Shown: piece after piece, positions 58,001-64,000 of the stretch
Numbering within the stretch: the stretch's first letter is position 1
How the letters are laid out: each line of letters begins with the position of its first letter
NCBI GenBank assembly: GCA_025617745.1
Contig: CM046867.1
Location: 27,458,705 to 27,522,704 of the forward strand
Source: Heliocidaris erythrogramma
Taxonomy: Eukaryota; Echinodermata; Echinoidea; Camarodonta; Echinometridae
Reading direction: 5' to 3'
Length of the DNA: 64,000 nucleotides
Translations under genes and position numbers: made by a program
Notes under the pieces: generated by a model
Database searches by the model: none
What the model saw: only the letters and a program-made list of their open reading frames with translations
Told to the model about the DNA's origin: nothing

Positions 58001-61000
58001 CATGGTGGTAGGTCTACCGATAGTGCTATTTTTATTAGCTTTCCAATATACATGTACGCCTCCTGAAAAAAAACCTGTCCATAGTTTTTACCTGTTTCCC
58101 AATGGGTAATTAATGGTGGTGGGTTTTTTTTTCATAACAATGTAAGTGTAATATGCTTCTCATTTCTGCATCTTATTACACAGATAAGTAAATACGCAAA
58201 GGACCCTGTTGCCATTTATTTACACATTTTAAAAAATGTGTCATATATGAACGATCCTTCATTGTTTGCAGAATGATAATGTCATAAAAAAAAAAGACAC
58301 AAATAGGGTGTATCTCGTATTACATGTAGATAAAGCAAGACAAAAAATGTAATTTCAGACACAGAAATTGTGTTTATTACAAGAATTTGTTAATCTTAAG
58401 TTAAGAGGATCTTTTAATTCAATAGACATGTATGGATTTGTGCTTTCAGGAGTATTGTTTACAGTTTAGTTGACCTTCATGATTATCTCTCTTCCTCTGT
58501 ATCTCTCTCTCATTCTCTCTCATTTATTGGACCTATCATGTTAATGCTGATTTCACATTTTCATTTGCAGAACCAGGTACACCTACCAGGAAGTGGTCAA
58601 GCATTGGAATTACAGTAATAGTAGCGGTAATAGTAATATGTGTCATATTACTAGTCTATTGGAGAAGCAAGAAATGGAGAGCAGGCAGTGGTGAGTTTTA
58701 GGCTTTTAGTTTTAGCCTGTGATTTTGATCGAGTCCATGGAATTTACAAATACAAATTATACAAATAGCTCCAAGGGTTAAAGATAGATTTCACTGCATG
58801 ATTCAATAAAGGTCGTGCAGAACTCATTTGTTGTGGCAGGGATGTATGAATTTATTGATATTTTTACTAAAGTGATTATGTGAAAATAGATTGATTTTAG
58901 GGTGAAATAATCAATGATTAAATTAAGTCCCAAGGGGCCAGATGATGAATTAGTTACAATAATGACTTGATGCAGAATTATGATAAACATTTGGATTTGA
59001 ATTTGACTTGTATTGCCAAATAATACTTGATAATTACAAAATATATTGTGCATTTAAATATGTTTTTACCAATACTTCTGGGGCCGAGTGTTCTACAACC
59101 TTCCACTTACATGCTTAGATTAGGAATCTTAATTTGGTACTCAAGTAATGTTTTCTGGTGTATTCTTGAATTTCAGGATTTTAAATGGGTATTCAGAAAA
59201 GTGTTGCATTAATCCACTTACCTGCTAATCAGTATGTTGAATGATTCTGTTGGAAATCCTGACACTTTTCCTGTTTACTTCATTCTCTGTCTTCAGGAAA
59301 TGCACTACCCCCTAAACAGCAGCCCCCCACAGTCACAAATGCTGCATATCAAGACAGGATAACAACTGACCAGTTGACAACTACTGCTGGCAAGTACACG
59401 TTTCTTACTATCCCCGGATTGAACCATCTGGGATTAAAGTGTACCGATCACCTGAAAAATATGTTGTGTACATATACTGTCACAGTATAGAATGCATAAA
59501 ACCAAACTAAAAAAAACTTAACCTGGCATTTTGTGGGTGAAGATTTTAAGGAGCATGAAGATAATAAATATTTGCATGAAATGCCTCACAAGGAACCCAA
59601 GTTGGATGTTGGTTCTGTACACTCCCCATGTGCAGATAATTGTACCGAGTACAAAAAACCTTATACGCTGTCAAAGACTGCGCACCATGATGTGCACACC
59701 AATGAGATTTTACTTGTTAAACAGGTAGCGTGTCCAACAAAACAGATGCGTGTGCGTGTACAAATCGGGGCAATTAATACCATCTACTAATTACGAATTG
59801 GCTTATTCTATGCAAGCCTACACCTGTTCCATGACTAGTCTGCTCACTAGTCACTTTTTAATTGTTACTGAGAGTGTCGACTGGCAATATCCCTTTATAC
59901 AGTGTGTCCCACAAAAAGGTTAACATTTGGAAAATGTACCCCAAAATAAATATTTCTTAATATTTTCAATAAATTTTAATTCTTGTAGATAGCTTAGGGT
60001 CCCTCCAATACAAGAACACCCAAAAATCCGACGAGTTATTACATTTGAGTGATTTAAAACCACTTCTGTGAAAGGGTGCAAAATTCTGACTTGATAAGAA
60101 TAAGTGTTTGTTCTTAATGGTATCAACAAAGTTGAGAACCATTTGAAATTGACAGTTAGAAAAAGTCTTCCCAATTAAATATTTAAAATATTTTCACGAA
60201 AATTTCTTACCTGTGGTTAGCTTAGGATCTCTTCTACCAAATGACACTAAAATATCTCACAATATTTTATGCTTGAGTGAGCAAAAGCCTCTTTTGTGAA
60301 ATGGTGCAAAATCCATTCTTGACAAATGTTTGTTGTTGTTCTGGCTAGTATGAGCCAAGTTGAGAGTCATGAAAAGACTTCAAAATTTTATATTTTGATC
60401 ATTGAAAGACTACATGTATTTATGAAAGAACAGACTTGTTCAATGTATTTTCTGATATATCCTATCAAAATTTATGGTTGAGTGAGCAAGCCAGATGAAA
60501 TTAAAAGACTCGGCAAAAGTAACATTTTGAAACACTCAGCAAAGTAGTTAATTTCTCACTCAAGCATATAATGTTGATGGGATATAAGATAATACAGAGC
60601 ACATAGACTGTTATTTCATAAATTGTCTTTTATTAATCCAAATATCGAGATTTTTAAGCCTTTACATGACTCTCAGCTCGGCTAATACCAGCCAGAACCA
60701 ATATCAGTTCTTGTCAAGACTGGATTTTGCACCCTTTCACAAAATTAGCTTTTGCTCACTCAAGCGTAAAATATTGTGGGATATTTTTGTGTCATTTGAT
60801 AGAAGTTACCCTAAGCTATCCTCAGGTATGAAAATTTCCTAAATATATTTTGAAACATTTATTTGGGGAGAATTTTTCCAACTGTTAACTTTTTTTTCTG
60901 GGAAGCACTGTAGAAGTAATGTTTGAAGCATAAATGCAACTCGTGAGTAGACTACTTGACGCACCCGTACACCCTCGCCAAGATAAGGGTGGAACCTAAC

Positions 61001-62541
61001 TCGGAGTTTGGTACCACGCAAGCACCTAGATGTTGACCTATAGAATGCCAGAAAAAGTTCTTTGAGGTTTAATATTATACTTTCTAGTGGTATGTAAATT
61101 ATTTTTTCAGGTGGTTGGTACACTTTTAGTTATATCAGCAACCTGCTGTGAAAGTTGTTCTTTTAAAAGAAGCGTATTGTTTGTAGGTTATCGATGGAAG
61201 AAAGAAAGGGGCTCTAGCTACATGTATAGAAAAGTGATCTCTGGAGTACCAAGCTTAGTGTACTTTGTTTTGTCATTGAAGAGCCAATAGATGTTTTTGA
61301 CTTTCTAACTTTGTATCTGTCTTTTTGACATATTGAAAGTGAATTGATTTGTTTATGTTGTGGGACAAAGGTCTCACTGGTAAATTGCAAAACCTACAGA
61401 AGTGTAAGTCCTAATTTACAGAAATAAACTTGAGTATGTATCATTTCAGCATTGTAATAATAATAGTGATAATGATAATCATCATCATCATCATAATCAT
61501 AATAGTAATTATGATATAATACAAAATACTACTACTACTAATAATGATAATTAAAGTAATTATAATACCAAGTTTAGTGTACTTTGTTTTGTCATTGTGA
61601 TATCCTAAGAGCCAATAGATGTTTTTGACTTTCTAACTTTGTATCTGTCTTTTTGACATATTGAAAGTGAATTGATTTGTTTATGTTGTGGGACAAAGGT
61701 CTCACTGGTAAATTGCAAAACCTACAGAAGTGTAAGTCCTAATTTACAGAAATAAACTTGAGTATGTATCATTTCAGCATTGTAATAATAATAGTGATAA
61801 TGATAATCATCATCATCATCATAATCATAATAGTAATTATGATATAATACAAAATACTACTACTACTAATAATGATAATTAAAGTAATTATAATACCAAG
61901 TTTAGTGTACTTTGTTTTGTCATTGTGATATCCTAAGAGCCAATAGATGTTTTTGACTTTCTAACTTTGTATCTGTCTTTTTGACATATTGAAAGTGAAT
62001 TGATTTGTTTATGTTGTGGGACAAAGGTCTCACTGGTAAATTGCAAAACCTACAGAAGTGTAAGTCCTAATTTACAGAAATAAACTTGAGTATGTATCAT
62101 TTCAGCATTGTAATAATAAAAGTGATAATGATAATCATCATCATCATAATCATAATAGTAATTATGATATAATACAAAATACTACTACTACTAATAATGA
62201 TAATAAAAGTAATTATGATAATAATGATCATCATCATCATCATTATCATCACCATCATCATCATCATCACCATCATATCATCATCATCACCATCATATCA
62301 TCATCATCAATATCAATATCATTATCATCATCACCATGATTCAAGTGGAGGTAGAAGATTATGGTTCAACTTTACTTGAAAGTGATGGTGGTCCTTTTTG
62401 CATTCAATATAAATATGATTTCAGATTTTAGAATACTGGCACAAAAGTTATATTCACATAAATCATTTTTTTCTTATGTTTTTTACTGTTTTACTTGTCA
62501 CGTTTAGTTCAACAAGGTGCCTTGCCCACTCCTGATGAGAG
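55027..62541 (+). CDS. TNF receptor superfamily member (TNFR-B), tandem paralogue of TNFR-A, 3' end outside window
   Basis: Coding exons seen are 55027-55149, 55785-55910, 56921-57102, 57772-58007, 58571-58690, 59297-59389 and 62508-62541. They give 304 residues in one frame with phases 0,0,2,1,1,1,2, as in TNFR-A. The signal peptide spans about residues 1-29 (LIVTAAVIIITCTVPSVCA). Sixteen cysteines at 54, 67, 70, 73, 85, 95, 98, 114, 117, 120, 130, 138, 141, 153, 156 and 165 match TNFR-A one for one; 32 of 60 residues encoded by exon 3 are identical. A Pro/Thr/Ser stalk is followed by a membrane helix (about 234-252) and WRSKKW. Exon 6 appears to end at a GC donor (GCTG|GCAAGT); the nearby GT at 59394 would put a stop into exon 7. 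The exon matching the long cytoplasmic tail exon of TNFR-A is not found before 64000. Function, as a type I receptor for a TNF-family ligand, is inferred from the family. Confidence 0.88.
56072..56191. repeat. 120-bp hairpin MITE (TNFR-B intron 2)
   Basis: 20-bp inverted ends TGCGACTTAAGGCGAATCCT / AGGATTCGCCTTAAGTCGCA. The phrase CCTATTGTTAGGATTCGCCT occurs twice inside (56103 and 56164). Confidence 0.75.
56412..56751. mobile_element. hAT-type MITE with 8-bp target duplication (TNFR-B intron 2)
   Basis: Exact 8-bp repeats ATTATACA lie at 56404-56411 and 56752-56759. The termini are CGGGCGGATCCAGG and, inverted, CATTGGCGGATCCAGG. The 340-bp interior is dominated by long G runs and A runs with no coding potential. 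An 8-bp duplication with GGCGGATCC termini fits a non-autonomous hAT element. Confidence 0.8.
59536..59790 (+). other. unassigned coding-like frame in TNFR-B intron 6
   Basis: An open frame reads VGEDFKEHEDNKYLHEMPHK, EPKLDVGSVHSPCADNCTEY, KKPYTLSKTAHHDVHTNEIL, LVKQ and on to a stop at 59790. Composition is protein-like. Just after LVKQ is CAG|GTAGCG, a possible donor. No acceptor in the right phase for TNFR-B was found, and I do not recognise the sequence. It could be an alternative exon, an exapted transposon piece or chance. Confidence 0.3.
59900..60910. mobile_element. Tc1/mariner-type MITE with internal inverted arms (TNFR-B intron 6)
   Basis: Ends are CAGTGTGTCCCACAAAAAGG on the left and, inverted, CAGTGCTTCCCAGAAAAAAA on the right, each beside TA (59898-59899, 60911-60912). 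Inside, several stretches recur in inverted and direct form (GTGCAAAAT with TTTGCTCACTCAAG, and similar), so the body is a multi-arm foldback. CAGTG termini with TA duplication fit Tc1/mariner. No transposase is present in the 1011 bp. Confidence 0.75.
61248..62220. repeat. three tandem copies of a ~325-bp unit (TNFR-B intron 6)
   Basis: Units start at ACCAAGCTTAGTGTACTTTG (61248), 61567 and 61895, spaced 319 and 328 bp. Each contains GTGAATTGATTTGTTTATGT, CTCACTGGTAAATTGC and an ATC/ATA-rich tail with CTACTACTA. Copies are almost identical, the first lacking TGATATCCTAA. The array runs into an ATC-rich microsatellite at 62225-62340. It sits 170-300 bp before TNFR-B exon 7. Confidence 0.9.
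62225..62340. repeat. ATC/CATCAC trinucleotide-rich tract
   Basis: Continuous ATC, ACC and ATT triplets. It probably expanded from the tail of the 325-bp unit. Confidence 0.9.
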
Positions 62542-64000
62542 GTAAGTAAGTTTCCTGAAAATTGAGATAAAAAGTCTGCACTGATTGACTTTTTGTTTGT
62601 ATAAGTTTATATTTGTATTTGCCAATATCTTTTGATTGGCAACTGGATGTGATATTTCTTTAATATATTTGCATTATAATCTCTTATAACTTTCTGCACC
62701 GATTTTTCTGCATTTGTAGTATACCATACACAATATGTTGTGATTTCTTGGTGCATGGGTGCATGATATCTGTATGTACTCTAAGCTTTACATGTACATG
62801 CATACGGAATATTAAATGGGACTGGGTAGTCCCATCAGAAGCTAACATCATGAAATACCAGCATTTACAGATTAACAGACTTTACAAATAAGATTTAGAA
62901 ATAATGAAAAAGATGCCTTCCCCCAAATAACCCATTTTTATGCCTTTGCCCACCGAAGGTGGTGCCAGAGACATTATGTTTTCGGGTTGTCTGTCTGTCC
63001 GTCCATCCTGCTTTTTCATTCTTACGATAACTCAAGAACCACGTTAGGTATGAACTTCAAACTTGGTGCTAATATATATCAACATATCAGGACGATCTGA
63101 TTAGATTTTAGGGTACGTACATGTAGGTCAGAGGTCCATTTCTGAAATTTCAGGTGTTAGCATCCAGGGATGCCACTTTTCCGACTTTTTCCGACGTCTG
63201 TCAAACTTCCAACTTTTTCGGCCGAGACTCTCTTTCCGTCTCTCACTCCGGCCGCCTCTCGATATATCTGCCAATTGGTCATTTTCTTTCCTTGTCTCTC
63301 TCTTGCGATGTCTCTCTTTCACCTCCTTCCGTACGTGCATGCTGCATGTACATGTCTTGTATGTGTAACGACCTGACAACCATGCGTGTCCGCGCACTAG
63401 AGCCGCACATGTAATGCATACTGTATCTGTGTGTATACGTGTGTATGCATGCAATGCTTGATTGCGTGGAATTGGAGCACACAGCGATGTTGTCTCCGTG
63501 GTATTTTCATGGATAATATACAACTATTAAGGAAAAATCTGGGGAAAAAGTCATCATGGAATATTACAGGGAAAGGAAGGAAACAAACAATTTAGCCTGT
63601 GTTTGCAGCAAAGTATAGTTGCTGCATCAAACGATGTAAGTCCCACTGACCCACATGTGGAAATTTGTGTAGTCTAACTTGTTACTGTTTAGTTTGGGGA
63701 GGTTGCGTCGCATTGGAGAGTGAAAGCTGTCTCTAACCAGGGGAGTTGACCAACGAATGTCAACACTGTAAATTGGAGTATTAGTGTTACATCAGGAAAA
63801 GTGTCAATTGGTGGCTTTCTGGGCAGTTCTGATTGAGGGGGCTTTGCACCCTTGCACCCCACCGGGGCGCTGCCCTCTGGACCCCGATACTTTCCTACTT
63901 TTTTTAGCAGTCCTAGTGGCATCCCTGTCAAATTTTTGGGTTATAGGGTGTAACGGTTATCACAATATTTCAAGAACAATCTAAGCCATCAACTTAATTT
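62542..64000. other. TNFR-B intron 7 (continues past the window)
   Basis: Starts at AGAG|GTAAGTAAG. A repeat-like segment at 62938-63130 (CCACCGAAGGTGGTGCCAGA, TTTTCGGGTTGTCTGTCTGT) and a degenerate segment at 63160-63920 with GATGCCACTTTTCCGACTTT are present. No exon matching the TNFR-A tail was found, and no other gene. Confidence 0.5.

Noticed and set aside
62530..62565. Hammerhead-ribozyme-like CTGATGAGAGG...CCTGAAA
   Set aside because: The CTGATGA is part of TNFR-B exon 7 codons and its donor, and the flanking stems do not pair.
1..64000. CRISPR arrays, operons, attachment sites or phage genes
   Set aside because: Introns, SINEs and animal genes show eukaryotic nuclear DNA; the repeat arrays lack the spacer structure of CRISPR.

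Overview
This window is animal nuclear DNA. Coding sequence is sparse, split by GT-AG introns and embedded in dense young and old repeats. The protein genes are typically metazoan: a complex I subunit and two TNF-receptor-superfamily genes. The repeat load (TTAA-ended foldback MITEs, tRNA-derived SINEs, a Penelope-like element, MULE- and hAT-type MITEs, poly-G/C tracts, frequent ACATGTA strings) looks most like a marine invertebrate. I favour an echinoderm such as a sea urchin, but that assignment is inference. There is no sign of prokaryotic organisation.

Left third (1-17 kb). A complete three-exon gene for NDUFC2, the B14.5b subunit of mitochondrial complex I, lies on the minus strand. Exon 1 is 16734-16869, exon 2 is 5440-5580 and exon 3 is 4776-4828; together they encode 109 residues. 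Intron 1 is 11.15 kb and full of repeats. It holds an array of 161-bp repeats with a MITE inside it, a MULE-like element with a 9-bp target duplication, a 1.24-kb palindrome with 547-bp arms, a hairpin with ACGTACGTACGTA in its loop, and an orphan exon-like reading frame I cannot identify.

Middle (17-29 kb). This is intergenic repeat territory: tandem repeats, a 185-bp GAA tract, a CCAATAG-rich satellite-like stretch, a 15-bp repeat array that reverses orientation, and a second MULE copy that is an almost perfect hairpin. It also holds two Penelope-like retroelement fragments head to head, with 963-bp arms that appear identical. A decayed Ty3/gypsy reverse transcriptase piece lies just before the next gene.

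Right half (29-64 kb). Two tandem, same-strand TNF-receptor genes occupy this part. TNFR-A (29096-37765, eight coding exons, 402 residues) is complete. TNFR-B (55027 to beyond the right edge) shows seven coding exons. They share all 16 ectodomain cysteines, the exon order and every intron phase, so they arose by duplication. The cysteine pattern (PGEE..CGYGEG) resembles the EDAR / EDA2R / TNFRSF19 branch. The 17-kb spacer and the introns carry SINEs, a 7SL/SRP-RNA-like SINE, non-LTR retrotransposon relics and several MITEs with recognisable target duplications. NDUFC2 and TNFR-A are divergently transcribed, 12.2 kb apart between start codons. I see no functional link between them.
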